NCBI RefSeq assembly: GCF_032452875.1
Contig: NC_083879.1
Coordinates: 84,391,572-84,455,571, forward strand
Reading direction: 5' to 3'
Length of the DNA: 64,000 nucleotides
Origin: Bos javanicus
Lineage: Eukaryota; Chordata; Mammalia; Artiodactyla; Bovidae
Shown here in pieces: positions 1 to 10,763 of the stretch. The translations under genes were made by a program, and so were the position numbers. Numbering within the stretch: position 1 is the first letter of the stretch; each line of letters opens with the position of its first letter. A model generated the notes under the pieces. That model was not told where the DNA came from and did not search any database. It was given only the letters and a program-made list of their open reading frames with translations.

Positions 1-284
1 TTAAAAGCATAAAATATACAGAAATCTTTTTTCAAAAGATGTGTAAGATTTATACATTAGAAACTATTTAATAATATAATATAAATATGAAACAATGTAA
101 TAAAAGCTAAAGAAGATCTAAATAAATGGGGCAGTAAGCCATATTCATGTATTGAGATGAATATTACTGAGATGCTGTTACTGACCCTTTCAAATCTGGC
201 TCCAGAAAGGATCCTCCTGCCTCCTTCACTCACAGCAATAGAAGAGGGTTGAGCAGCTGGGCTCACAACCAAAGGGGAGCTTCT

Positions 285-440
285 TCTTTTTTGTTAATTT
301 AAGTAGAGTTGATTTAAAATGTTATGTTAGTTTCTGGTCTACAGCAAAGTGATTCAGTGACACATGGTTACTGATTTTAGTATTCTTTCCCACTATGGTC
401 TATTACAGGATATTGAGTATAGTCCCCTGTGTGGAAGCTT
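285..440 (-). repeat. Old L1 3' end fragment
   Basis: This run is antisense to the artiodactyl L1 3' untranslated region: TTGATTTAAAATGTTATGTT, then AGCAAAGTGATTCAGT and TATTACAGGATATTGAGTAT. It is divergent and short. Judged by recognition only. Confidence 0.6.
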
Positions 441-639
441 TATTCTCTGATCAGAGGACGGAGAGGTGTGGGCAGGGCTGGTTTATGGGGATCTCTCAGT
501 AGGAGAGGAGGAGTTGGGGGTAAGCACAGTCGCTTTGCTCACGGCTCCAATGCCAAGTGAAGATTTCTGCACGTAGCCTATCACCACTGCCATCATGAAC
601 AAGGTGTACACCAAGAGATATAAACTAGAGTATTTATAA

Positions 640-1240
640 CAACATTATCTGTAAGTATAGATGAATGATTGCTGTGGCTTGAATGTCCACCAGGAGGAAG
701 GTGGCTAAATTGTGATATGTTTGTACAAGGCAACTCTGTGCAGCCAAACAAAGGAATGAAGGGTTGCTAAACCCATCACCTCCAAGGATGCTCGGAAATG
801 CAGTATTAATTATTTTATTTTATTTTATTTTATTTTTAAACTTTACATAATTGTATTAGTTTTGCCAAATATCAAAATGAATCCGCCATAATTCTTGAAA
901 GTAAAAGCACAGAAGAATTCATACTTCAGGACTTTCGTTTCTATAAATGTCAAAAACATATGCAGCCAAGCGATATGTTGATTAGGGGCCCTCCCATACC
1001 GAGGGACTAAGCCTGCAAAGCATGGTAATCGGTAACACAAAATTCAAGACAGTGGCCAACTCTGGGGAGTAGGAACAGGGATAATTTGGGAGAAAAACAC
1101 ACAGAAATACCATGAATGACATTTTAAAAACTTGAGTGCATGGGACTCTATTTGTTATTTGCTCTCTCAGTGGTACATATCCATTATATATACTCTTTGA
1201 TGTATCGTGTCTTATAATAAACTTAAAAATATATTAATCT
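640..1240 (+). repeat. L1-derived 3' sequence interrupted by a younger L1 tail
   Basis: Bases 640-790 and about 1040-1240 look like the degenerate 3' end of an old L1 (one-sample 'aacctaaatgtccaccaa' type text and a terminal AT-rich end). Between them a TTTTA repeat (about 811-837) is followed by about 55 bases antisense to the young ruminant L1 3' end (ATTAGTTTTGCCAAATATCA). So a short 5'-truncated L1 probably landed in an older one. The family call is by eye. Confidence 0.45.
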
Positions 1241-1384
1241 CTCATCAAGGTGCTTTATTCTGATAACTTGAGATGAAGTTCTTCTAATTGTCCAGTGGGA
1301 CCTTAGGTTGCAGTTCAGCCCTGGTGCTGTAATGGATGGAGAGAAATGAGAAGTGTGACTTTTGTGAATTGCTGAAACACAGCA

Positions 1385-1508
1385 CTAGTTCAGTGGCTAA
1401 GTCCTGTGCCGCTCTTTTTTGTGACTCCATAGACTGTAGCCCACCAGGCTCCTTTGTCCATGGGATTTCCCAGGCAGTGATAATGAAGTGAGTTGCCACT
1501 TCCTGCTC
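1385..1508 (-). mobile_element. BovA/Bov-tA SINE fragment
   Basis: The antisense BovA body is recognisable (GACTCCATAGACTGTAGCCC, then CACCAGGCTCC and CCATGGGATTTCCCAGGCA). It is diverged and lacks the tRNA-like part. Confidence 0.75.
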
Positions 1509-1543
1509 CAAAACAAAGCACGCTATAACGTATAAACCCTCCC

Positions 1544-1785
1544 ATGTGTGTGTGTGTGCGCGCGTGCGCGTGCTAAGTCACTTTAGTCATGTCCAACTCT
1601 TTGCAACCCCATGGACTGTATTCTGCCAGGCAACTCTGTCCATGGGATTTTCTAGGCAAGAATACTGGAGCATGTTGCCATTTCCTCCTCTAAGGGAACT
1701 TCCTGACCCAGGGATAGAACTCACATTTCCAGTTTGTCCTGCATTAGAGGTGACTTCCTTATTGCTGAGCCATCAGGGAAGCCCC
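1544..1785 (-). mobile_element. Bov-tA SINE with (TG)n/(CG)n end
   Basis: A TG/CG microsatellite (1544-1572) is followed by a complete antisense Bov-tA: GCTAAGTCACTTTAGTCATG, the CCATGGACTG box, CAGGCAAGAATACTGGAG, and the tRNA-derived end GAGCCATCAGGGAAGCCCC. The microsatellite sits at the SINE tail, its usual place. Confidence 0.85.
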
Positions 1786-4700
1786 ATTCCCTCTCAAACA
1801 ATGCCCTAAATTAAACCTGAGAAATATTAAGTGAACCTTTTCATAACCTCAATGATTTAACCCTTATGTGATGAATAATATTTTATTTGAATGTGTTAAT
1901 TGATGAAACAGTTTGAATGTCATTTAAAAAAAAATGAGTAAGGACTGGGAGCAGAGAGTAAGAAACCTCTGGGGCAGTAGGTCACGCTAATGCATTTCCC
2001 TTCCATCTGTGCCCCTGGAGGATGGTGGCTGTGGACACTTTGCCGCTGAATCCTGAGCATCCAGCATAATCGTTACTATGTCAGTTACCTTTCCTGTTTC
2101 AGGCGAACCTGGTGAAGCTTCTTCTGATGCATCAGGCAAATCCGCACCTTCTGAACTGCCATGAGGAGAAGGCTTCTGGTAAGCCATGAACATCATACCA
2201 GGCCCTTTTCTGTCTTCCTGGAGTGACTGGCCCATCACTGCCCCAGCTACCTCGTGAGTCAGTGTCTCCGGGGACGCTCAGTGAAACGCTCCCCCCACCA
2301 CGCCAGCCAAGCCTGTGTCGCTGACTCCTACACATTGCTCTGTTACGGGAGTCTATTAGAGAATAGTTACCATTCACAGGGATCATTGCATTGTACTGCA
2401 CTGCAATGTGCTTTTGAGGCTTTAAATTTTCTGGGCAGTGATTCTTGCACTGTCGCTCACTTTAAAATAGATTTTCTAAAATACATGCTTGTTCTTTAGG
2501 GTATTCTAAAATGGTAATAGTATTTTTTTCTTTCTGCACAAATATTTATATTGCAGACAATAGAGACTAGTATTACCAACCTAATTTAAAACTTTGACGA
2601 TCTTAATGTTGCTTATTTTCTAATAAATACCTTTTGAAGTTTTCTAGAGTTCTTTCTGCCACTCTTAAAAACTGAGTGCTACATTAATTTTCTAATTTTT
2701 AAAAGTTGACAACAATGTTACTACCTGTAAGGTGTTTTGGTATATTAAAAAATAAAAGTTCTAAGTAACAAAGAGAAAAATCTAGTGAAAGTAACAAAAT
2801 GATATAAAAATTTTGAAGGTAATAATTGATATGAATAACATAAATATGCTTATTCTTCTCATTTTTATTCCTCCAGTGACCTAAAAGCTTGTCATGCCTG
2901 AACTTTCTTATTTCATTTCAATCGCCTTGGGTGTCTCAAGGCGAAGTATGATTACCTGATAAACCGCCAAGTTAAGACAGAATGCTCTATTTCTTATTTT
3001 ATTGGAATTAAGTATCATTGTCTAATGTTTATTCATCTTATTTGCTGAAAATAGACTGAAGACTTAACTAACCCCTGTCAGACAGCTTAATAGTTTCAAA
3101 CTTCAGAATCACGTTAATATTAATGATAGGGCAGTAGTCCTACCATTACCTACAAAAATATGTGCTTAATGGTAAATATGAAAAGAGTAAATAGAAATTT
3201 GTAGCTTTTTCCATTCCTTTTCCAAACATTTTTATTGGAAATTCAAGTCACGTCCTCTGTTAACTCTAGTTCTAAGAGAAGGTGAAGTTTTTCCAGGATC
3301 GTAATTCTGGCATTTCTCCCGGAGAATAGTGTATATGATTGACCTCCGACTGCAGGGACCCCTGTCTGTCACACTTTGACCTCTCAGGTCTAGTATGAAC
3401 TTGCCAAAAAAGAGAGACCCAAGGCGATTGACAGGGACAGTCCCAGAGCCCCAGGAGTGACTAACCTGCTGGTCTAGGCTCGCCCCGGCCGCCGCGGACC
3501 TTGTGTCTGATGAACCTCAGACAGTTTTGCCTGCTTTGCTCATGCAGCGTCTAGCATCCGCGTAATCCGTTTTCCATGCCATGTTGATCACAGGGGACAT
3601 CGTGATGGGTGCGAAGTAGATTCTTAGTAAACACTTGCTGATTGAATGAAAATACTTCTCACACACACAAGGGACAGAGGACTTCGAGGCAGTGAGAAGC
3701 TTCAAGCAGACACAGGGCACTCGGCATCTCATGCAACTGTAAGAGCGAGGAGTTAGATAATAGTGCAAAGGACAGTGAGCTACACACCCATTTCAGCTGA
3801 GCACAGAAAAATCATTCATCACTGCTGCATTCTATTCTTGCTATTTTGTGTTCTTTGAATTTGGAATGAACGCATGAAGGATTATCTAGGGGATACAAGC
3901 AGTTTGACGTAGCGCTGTTTCTTGGTACAGAAATAATCTCCCGAGATGAGGGCCCTGAGCTGTCTCCTGCTCATTACACGGAATGATTTAATCTAAAGCA
4001 AATGATGATCAAATCCTGGCTTAAATATCTTCTTGCAGTAGCTGAGTTACTTCACCCAGCCTGTAAAGCATGTAACTCAAGTCCATGGACACTGGAGGTT
4101 ACACAGTTTAGTGGTGAGGGCCGAAAGGAGCAGCTGTGGCCATCAGGTTTCTAATTGTTAATGCCACTTTTTCTTCAGGATGTGCCGATTTTCAGTTTCA
4201 GTTGCTAACAAGCGTAAATCTGATTAATGCACATCTATAGTGCTGCCCGAGAATGTTCGGATGTCATTGTTAACGTGTGATTTGTAGGGAAATATGATTA
4301 TTTTTATTTCTTATTGAAAGTGAAAACTAGGCTATGGAGAGAGGCCAGACCCGCTGTTTTTTAAAGGCACAACCGAGTATTTACTTGTTCATCTGCCCAC
4401 TTAGCAGAATGCCTGTAGAACGCCTGCTGCCCGTTTCATAAGCGCCCAGTTGTTGGGAGGGTACAGCTCTTTTCCTCTCTTGACTCATATTCACCAGGAT
4501 GAAGGGAGATTCTCACGGAGGAAAACCGGCTTTAAGTTCTGTCAAGCCCGGCTTCTCAGTGATTTCGCATTTTACCCGTGACCACTCCATGAGTATTATT
4601 TTTATATTTGTTCTTTTCATTTGTAATTAAATATGCCACTCACTGATGTACCAGGGAATGGTCTTTTGCAATGGTGATGCTGCCATTGTATTCCCACCGT

Positions 4701-4836
4701 GGACTTTTCCTGTTTTTCGTTTTGCTTCGTGTGTTGACAAGTCGTAGCATGGTAAGCGCAGCAGGGTCATTGAAAGGGAGCGGTTTCCTGTGACGTCAGC
4801 ACTCACCGGCTCCGATCGCCTCTTGGTTTCTTGCAG
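1786..4836 (+). other. Flank and intron between exons A and B, no gene seen
   Basis: Apart from exon A, this stretch is AT-rich unique-looking sequence. I recognise no young transposon, no RNA gene and no conserved ORF. It is the longest repeat-poor stretch in the 5' half of the window. Ancient MIR or L2 fragments could be present and would need a repeat search. Confidence 0.5.
2103..2178 (+). CDS. MYO16: MYO16 exon A: end of the ankyrin repeat region
   Basis: This 76-base exon encodes 25 residues beginning ANLVKLLLMHQANPHLLN and the first base of the next codon. The pattern (hydrophobic LVKLLL helix, then a turn with ANP) is the second helix and loop of an ankyrin repeat. It corresponds to the C-terminal edge of the MYO16 ankyrin block, the region that docks protein phosphatase 1. 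The acceptor is TTTCCTGTTTCAG before 2103 and the donor is GTAAGC at 2179. It ends in phase 1, and that base combines with AC at 4837 to make Asp. I read it in phase 0 at its start. The exon before it was not found in bases 1-2100 and should lie upstream of the window. Confidence 0.9.
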
Positions 4837-4990
4837 ACGTCGCTGCGTCGGAGTTGATTGAGGAAATGCTGCTGAAGGCCGAGTCTGCCTGGGAAGGAAA
4901 AACGCAGGCGTCTCTCTGTGTTCAGACCTTGGCCCAAGAGGACCCTTATGAAGAGATCGTCCCTGACCTTCCGGTCCTTCCCAGCAAGCT
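4837..4990 (+). CDS. MYO16: MYO16 exon B: ankyrin-to-motor linker
   Basis: This 154-base exon starts in phase 1 and ends in phase 2. It begins DVAASELIEEMLLKAESAW, which completes the last ankyrin-type helices. An acidic, proline-containing linker follows (EDPYEEI, then PDLPVLPSK) toward the motor. The acceptor is CTTGGTTTCTTGCAG and the donor is GTGAGT at 4991. The linker has no catalytic motif. The YEEI-like segment is acidic and tyrosine-containing, but I have no evidence that it is phosphorylated. This exon is followed by the largest intron of the window (about 19 kb), which took most of the retroelement insertions. Confidence 0.93.
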
Positions 4991-5377
4991 GTGAGTGCCT
5001 CCTCCCCGATCACAAAGTCGTCGACCTCACTCCCGAGGACTCAGTCTTCCTCCTTGGGCATCCTCCCTAGTCACCTGTCACCTTTCAGTGAACGTTAAGC
5101 CCGTCTCGCAGCCAAAAGTTAGAGCCTGCCTATCGGTGTTTGCTGAAAGATGCTTGTGGACAGTAAATAAGTCAGGCGTGAAAACCCTGTGATTTTTAAA
5201 CATTGCCATTTCAGTCCTTCATTCAGTTTGTCATCATGAGACCAATGGTAGTATTTTTTTAAGTACATTCCATATTTCTAACTGAACCAATAACTATCTA
5301 ACAAGAAAGCAAGAGATTTCCAGTAACTATCATCATGGCTAAATTTGCTCAAGTAGGGAATATTAATACAAATGAAG

Positions 5378-5683
5378 TGAAGTGAAGGTCACTCAGTCAT
5401 GTCTGACTCTTTGTGACCCCATGGACTATATAGTCCATGGAATTCTCCAGGCCAGAATCCTGGAGTGGGCAGCCTTTGCCTTCTCTGGGGGATCTTCCTG
5501 ACCAGGGATCAAACCCAGGTCTCCCACATTACAGGTGGATTCTTTACCAGATGAGCCACAAGGGAAGCCCTGGAATACTGGAGTGGATAATCTATCCCTT
5601 CTCCAGGGATCTTCATGACCCAGGAATCAAAGCAGGGTCTTCTGCATTGCAGGCAGATTCTTTACCAACTAAGCTATGGGGGA
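5378..5683 (-). mobile_element. Tandem Bov-tA SINE and partial second copy
   Basis: Bases 5378-5570 are an antisense Bov-tA ending GAGCCACAAGGGAAGCCC. Directly after, 5571-5683 repeat the CTGGAGTGGAT to GGCAGATTCTTTACCA part of the same element. This looks like a partial internal duplication, or a second SINE abutting the first. Confidence 0.8.
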
Positions 5684-5754
5684 ATTAATACAAATAGTCA
5701 CTGTTTTCTGTCTTAAGTATAAAACTAATGATTTTTTACTATCTAAAGTATGTC

Positions 5755-6110
5755 CTAAAGACTGACACATGCTATAAACAAGGGGAAACTTAAAAAATAC
5801 TGTGCTAAGTGAAGAAAGTCAGACACAGGAGGCCACATAGTGTATTGCTGAATTTATAATGAAATGCCTGGGATTAGCAAATGCACCAAGACAGAAGGTA
5901 CATTAGTAGTTGGATGAGCAGGGTGAGGGGAAAATGGGAAGTAACTCTGAATGGATATGGGGTTTCTTTAGGGAAATGATGGAAATTTTCTGGAAGTAGA
6001 TGAGATGGTTACACGCATTTGTGAATGTGCTAAAAAGCACTGACTGGTACTCCATGAAAGTGTGAATTTTGTGCTATGTATTTTATATCTCAGTAAGATA
6101 CATGCACGAG
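5755..6110 (+). repeat. Old L1 3' end
   Basis: Sense-strand L1M-type 3' sequence: AAGAAAGTCAGACACAGGAG, then GGGGTTTCTTTAGGGAAATG, ending GTGAATTTTGTGCTATGTAT and ATATCTCAGTAAGA. Diverged from the young ruminant L1, so it is an older insertion. Confidence 0.65.
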
Positions 6111-6477
6111 GAAAAACTATTTCAGACTAAAGCAAAAATCTGCTGCATACAATCAGTGGGACCTTGAGGAAGGTGCTTCCCATCTCCGAATCTGTTTTGT
6201 CAGGTGGTGGAGATTAAGTCTAATGTTAAGACTTTCTTTGGGGGTAAAATCTAAAATTATATTGAAGAGCAACTCAAGTAAGATATTTTGTAAAGTTTCT
6301 TTTATCATTCATGATTTTATCTTTGTAGTGTTAGAAATAAATATGAACTGGAATAAACAGGATGAAAATAACTAGGTATAGTTATGTTTTAAGGCAAAAA
6401 TTCTTAATTTGTATAGTTGACTTTCAGACCTTGTTTTAGTGTGGGAAGGGAAAATGTGGACATCTGAAGTCTCCTTG

Positions 6478-6572
6478 GGCAAACTTTGGGAGATAGTGAG
6501 GGACAGGGAAGCCTGGTGTGCTGCAGTCCATGGGGTCCCAAAGAGTCAGACACGACTGAGCAGCTGAACAAA
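6478..6572 (+). mobile_element. BovB 3' end fragment
   Basis: This is the terminal part of a BovB/BovA element in sense orientation: GAGGGACAGGGAAGCCTGG, TGCAGTCCATGGGGTC and AGAGTCAGACACGACTGAGC, with an AAC-rich tail. Confidence 0.8.
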
Positions 6573-7224
6573 AACAACAACCTCAGCTATAAAGAAGCCC
6601 ACAAACGTTATGAATGAGAACACTTTCTTTAAAGCTGGCAAATGCGTGTATTTTTTAGAGAAAAAATAAGACTAGCTGTTGATTTTTAGCACAGTTTCAC
6701 AGTGGTGATTGATTTGGGCAACAATTTACTGAGCTACGTTGGGACATTTTCAAGTAGAGGCCATTATGAAGTGAATCAGACAATTGACATGATTGACAGG
6801 AAACAGAAATGTATTTCTTTAAAAATCTCTTAGGTGTCATTTACAAAGCAGCATTTCTCTCCTAACCACTAGTAGGGTGGAAGTCAGTGGTTACAACACC
6901 CAGTGTTTGGGGAGGGTTTGGGTCTCTATCTTCTCTCCTCACCATTGCTGAGATCTTCTGCAAGCTCCCCTCCTTTTTTTCCCTTTTCCTTATTTTTCCC
7001 AGGACAGATCAGGGCATATTCATTGATAGGAGAAGCACAGAGTTATAAAGAACTTAAAATGTCTTCTCTCCTCCATATAATCTACAGTTTTTCTTCTATA
7101 ATTTTTTCTTTTCCCACTTTTTATCTCTAGTCCTCATTATGAAGATTTAACAAATAAAACCTCATCTGAATTACAGTTGCCCATCTTTCTTCATCATTTA
7201 ACCCCCCAGCTTCCTATTTCCTTT
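6573..7224. other. Intron 2 segment without recognised features
   Basis: Unique-looking intron sequence with a pyrimidine-rich patch around 6970-7000 (CCTTTTTTTCCCTTTTCC type). Nothing gene-like was found. Confidence 0.45.
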
Positions 7225-9925
7225 TAAAAAATTAATTTATTTTAATTGGAGGCTAATTACTTTACAATATTGTGGTGGTTTTTGCCATGCATCGACATGA
7301 ATCAGCCACGGGTGTACATGCGTCCCCTGCTCCAAAGCCCCCCCTCCCACCTCCCTCCCCATCCCATCCCTCTGGGTTGTCCCAGTGCACCAGCTTTGAG
7401 AGCCCTGTTTCATGCATCAGACTTGGACTGGTCATCTATTTCACATATGGTAATATACATGTTTCAATGCTGTTCTCTCAAATCATTGTGCCCTCACCTT
7501 CTCCCAGAGTCCAAAAGTCTGTTCTTTATATTTGTGTTTATTTTACTGTCTTGCACATAGGGTTGTCATTACCATCTTTCTAAATTCCATATAAATATGT
7601 TAATATGCTATATTGGTGTTTTTATTTCTGACTTACTTCACTCTGTATAATAGGCTCCAGTTTTATCCACCTCATTAGAACTGACTCAAATGTGTTCTTT
7701 TTAATAGCTTCAGTAATATTCCATTGTGTTTATGTACCAAAACTTTCTTATCCATTCTTCTGCCAATAAACATCTAGCTCGCCTCCGTGTCCTGGCTATT
7801 ATAAACAGTGCTGCAATGAACATTGGGGTACAGGTGTCTCTTTCAATTCTGATTTCCTCAGTGTGTATGCCCACCAGTGGGATTGCTGGGTCATATGGCA
7901 ATTCTATTTCCAGGTTTTTTAAGGAATCTCCACACTATTGTCCACAGTGGCAATACTAGTTTGGATTCCCACCAACACACCCTCTCCAGCATTTATTGTT
8001 TGTAAACTTTTTTGATAGCAGCCATTCTGACCAGCATGAAATGGTACTTTACTGTGGTTTTGATTTGCATTTCTCTGATAATGAGTGATGTTGAGCATCT
8101 TTTCATGTTTTTTAGCCATCTGTATATCTTCTCTGGAGAAATGTCTGTTTAGTTCTTTGGCCCATTTTTTGATTGGGTCATTTATTTTTCTGGTATTGAG
8201 CTGCATGAGCTGCTTGTATGTTTTTGAGATTAATTTTCTGTCAGTTGTTTTATTTACTATTATTTTCTCTCATTCTGAAGGTTGTCTTTTCACCTTGCTT
8301 ATAGTTTCCTTCATTGTGCAAAAGCTTTTAATTAGGTCCCATTGGTTTATTTTTGCTTTTATTTCCATTACTCTGGGAGGTGGATCATAGAGGATCCTGC
8401 TATGATTTCTGAGCAAGCAAGTGCGTGTTCTGCCTATGTTTTCCTCAGAATTTTATAGTTTCTGGTCTTACATTTATATCTTTAATCCATTTTGAGTTTA
8501 TTTTTGTGTATGGTGTTATAAAGGGTTCTAGTTTCATTCTTCTACAGGTGGTTGACCAGGTTTCCCAGCATCACTTGTTAAAGAGATTGTCTTGTATATT
8601 CTTGCCTCCTTTATCAAAAATAAGGTGTCCATAGGTGTGTGGATTAATCTCTGTGCTTTCTGTTTTATTCCATTGATCTATATTTCTGTCTTTGTGCCAG
8701 TACCATACTGTCTTGATGACTGTAGCTTTGCAGGATAGTCTGGAGTCAGGCAGGTTGACTCCTCCAGTTCCATTCTTCTTTCTCAAGATTGCTTTGGCTA
8801 TTTGAGGTTTTTTGTGTTTCCATACAAATTGTGAAATTATTTGTTCTAATTCTGTGAAAAATACCTTTGGTAGCTTGATAGGGATTGCATTGAATCTATA
8901 GATTGCTTTGGATAGTATACTCACTTTCACTGTATTGATTCTTCTGATCCATGAACATGGTATACTTATCCATCTATTTGTCTCATCTTTGACCTCTTTC
9001 ATCAGTGTTTTATAGTTTTCTATATATAGGTCTTTTGTTTGCTTAGGTAAATTTATTCCTACATATTTTATTCTTTTTGTTGCAATGGTGAATGGATTGT
9101 TTCCTTAATTTCTCTTTCTGTTTTCTCATTGTTAGTGTACAGGAATGCAAGGGATTTCTGTGTATTAATTTTGTATCCTGCAACTTTATTCATTGATTAG
9201 CTCTAGTAATTTTTTGGTGGTGTGTGTAGGGTTTTCTATGTAGAGGATCATCTGCAAGCAATGAGAGTTTTACTTCTTTTCCAACCTGAATTCCTTTCAT
9301 TTCTTTTACTTCTCTGATTGCTGTGCCTAAAATTTCCAAAACTGTGTTGAATAGTAGTGGTGAAAGTGGGCACCCTTGTCTTGTTCCTGACTTTAGAGGA
9401 AATGTTCTCAATTTTTTGCCACTGAAAATGCTTGCTGTGGGTTCATTATAGATGGCTTTTATTATGTTGAGGTATGTTCCTTCTTTGCCTGCTTTCTGGA
9501 GAGTTTTGATCATAAATGGGTGTTTAATTTTGCAAAGGCTTTCTCTGCATCTATTGAGATAATCATATCTCAAATTGAAATTTATCTCAATTTGTTAATG
9601 TGCTGTATCACATTGATTGATTTGCAAATATTGAAGCATCCTTGCTTCCCTTGGATAAAGCCCACTTGGTCATGATGTATGATCTTTTTAGTATGTTGTT
9701 GGATTCTGTTTGCTAGAATTTTGTTGAGGCTGCCATCACCCTAATACCAAAACCAGACAAAGAAAGAAAACTACCTTTTGCCTTCAGGGGAAAGGTAAAA
9801 TGAACAAGCCAACTTAGCAACACAAAAGGAAATAGGATCTTTGCATCTATGTTCACCAGTGATGTTGGCCTGTAGTTTTCTTCGTCTGGTTTTGGTATTA
9901 GGGTGATGGCAGCCTCAACAAAATT
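7225..9925 (-). mobile_element. Antisense L1 (3' half: ORF2 end and 3' UTR)
   Basis: Read on the minus strand, this is a young-type ruminant L1, 5'-truncated. Two fragments of ORF2 are clear. Bases 9190-9573 carry the reverse-transcriptase stretch with GTRQGCPLSPLLFN and the active-site remnant LLADDP. Bases 8571-9002 carry the ORF2 C-terminal part (SIPCSWIRRINTVK, FFTELEQIISQFVWKHKK, GGVNLPD). The copy is interrupted by frameshifts and stops, so it is inactive. The 3' UTR ends on the left at about 7225 with a T-rich (poly-A) edge. On the right, 9717-9925 contain a fold-back of L1 sequence instead of a simple 5' end. Confidence 0.85.
9717..9925. repeat. Fold-back inverted repeat inside the L1
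   Basis: The left arm (about 9717-9774) and right arm (about 9872-9925) are reverse complements over roughly 54 bases with one small indel. Both contain TGCCATCACCCTAATACCA or its complement, which encodes the L1 ORF2 segment AITLIPKPD. The loop of about 97 bases includes a stretch that is not evidently L1. Confidence 0.8.
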
Positions 9926-10763
9926 CTCGCTCACGGTCCTTGCCATCTTCTGTGAAATCGCTTTCCAAACGGAGATGCCCATAGCATTAGAACAAGACGG
10001 GGCCACTGTTTTCCATCTGTCCACCGTCTTATCCACCCAACCCTTTGACCTGGTTCACTCTGAGCATCTAAAATCCAATGATGCAATTTCAGGATAAGGA
10101 TGGGAGCTTTGAGCCAGCCTAGCCTCTGTTCCTTGTTGGTAAACATACCGATACACTAGGATGATAATGTGCCCTTGCTCCATGGAAAGAGGGCACAGGA
10201 CCTGAGTTTAGGGCCCTCCAAGACCTTACCGTGTGTGTCTGTTTATCTTGGTCTGTATACTTCATGTTGAAACTCCCAAAAAGTTGATTTGGGATGTTAT
10301 GGGAAAACCCAAATGAAGTTTGTAGCCATGCAGTTTTAAGTATAAGGCTTTCTTGAGTCATTCCAGGGAATCATCTAACCTGAGACAGTTTGAAGGAACA
10401 CCTGAAATTGTAGCTAGTTGGCTCCAAAGTGCAGGTGGCCTGGGAATGCCCAGACCTGTGGCTGACATGCGAAGTGGGACTGACTTGCTGAGGACGGCGC
10501 CCTTACCTTGGGGGTTCGTGCTGACTCTAGGTGGTCCATTTGTATCAGAAACACGCTGTAGTACAACACAGGATGATGCGGGTGGCCCGTGTCTTGTGAG
10601 CTTCTTCTTGATGACTAAGGGACTGTGTAACTCTTGAGGTATTCAGAAACTCCCTTCGTAATGCACAGCACTTCTGGATTCAACTTACTTTAAGAGACTT
10701 TTTTAAAGTTTCTTTGGTGATAATTGTTGAGAACTCCTTTAAGGTGAATGAGACTATTCTCAG
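9926..10763. other. Intron 2 segment without recognised features
   Basis: This stretch begins with a moderately CpG-containing run right of the L1 (9926-10100) that I cannot place in a family. The rest is ordinary unique-looking intron. No conserved ORF is evident. Confidence 0.4.

Noticed and set aside
1..2102. Search for the preceding ankyrin exon
   Set aside because: No ankyrin-like segment with a donor in phase 0 was found. A GTAAGC near 510 lacks a matching coding stretch.
7246..7583. Two overlapping 103-104 codon frames
   Set aside because: They lie in the antisense L1 3' UTR and correspond to a similar frame at 59.5 kb.
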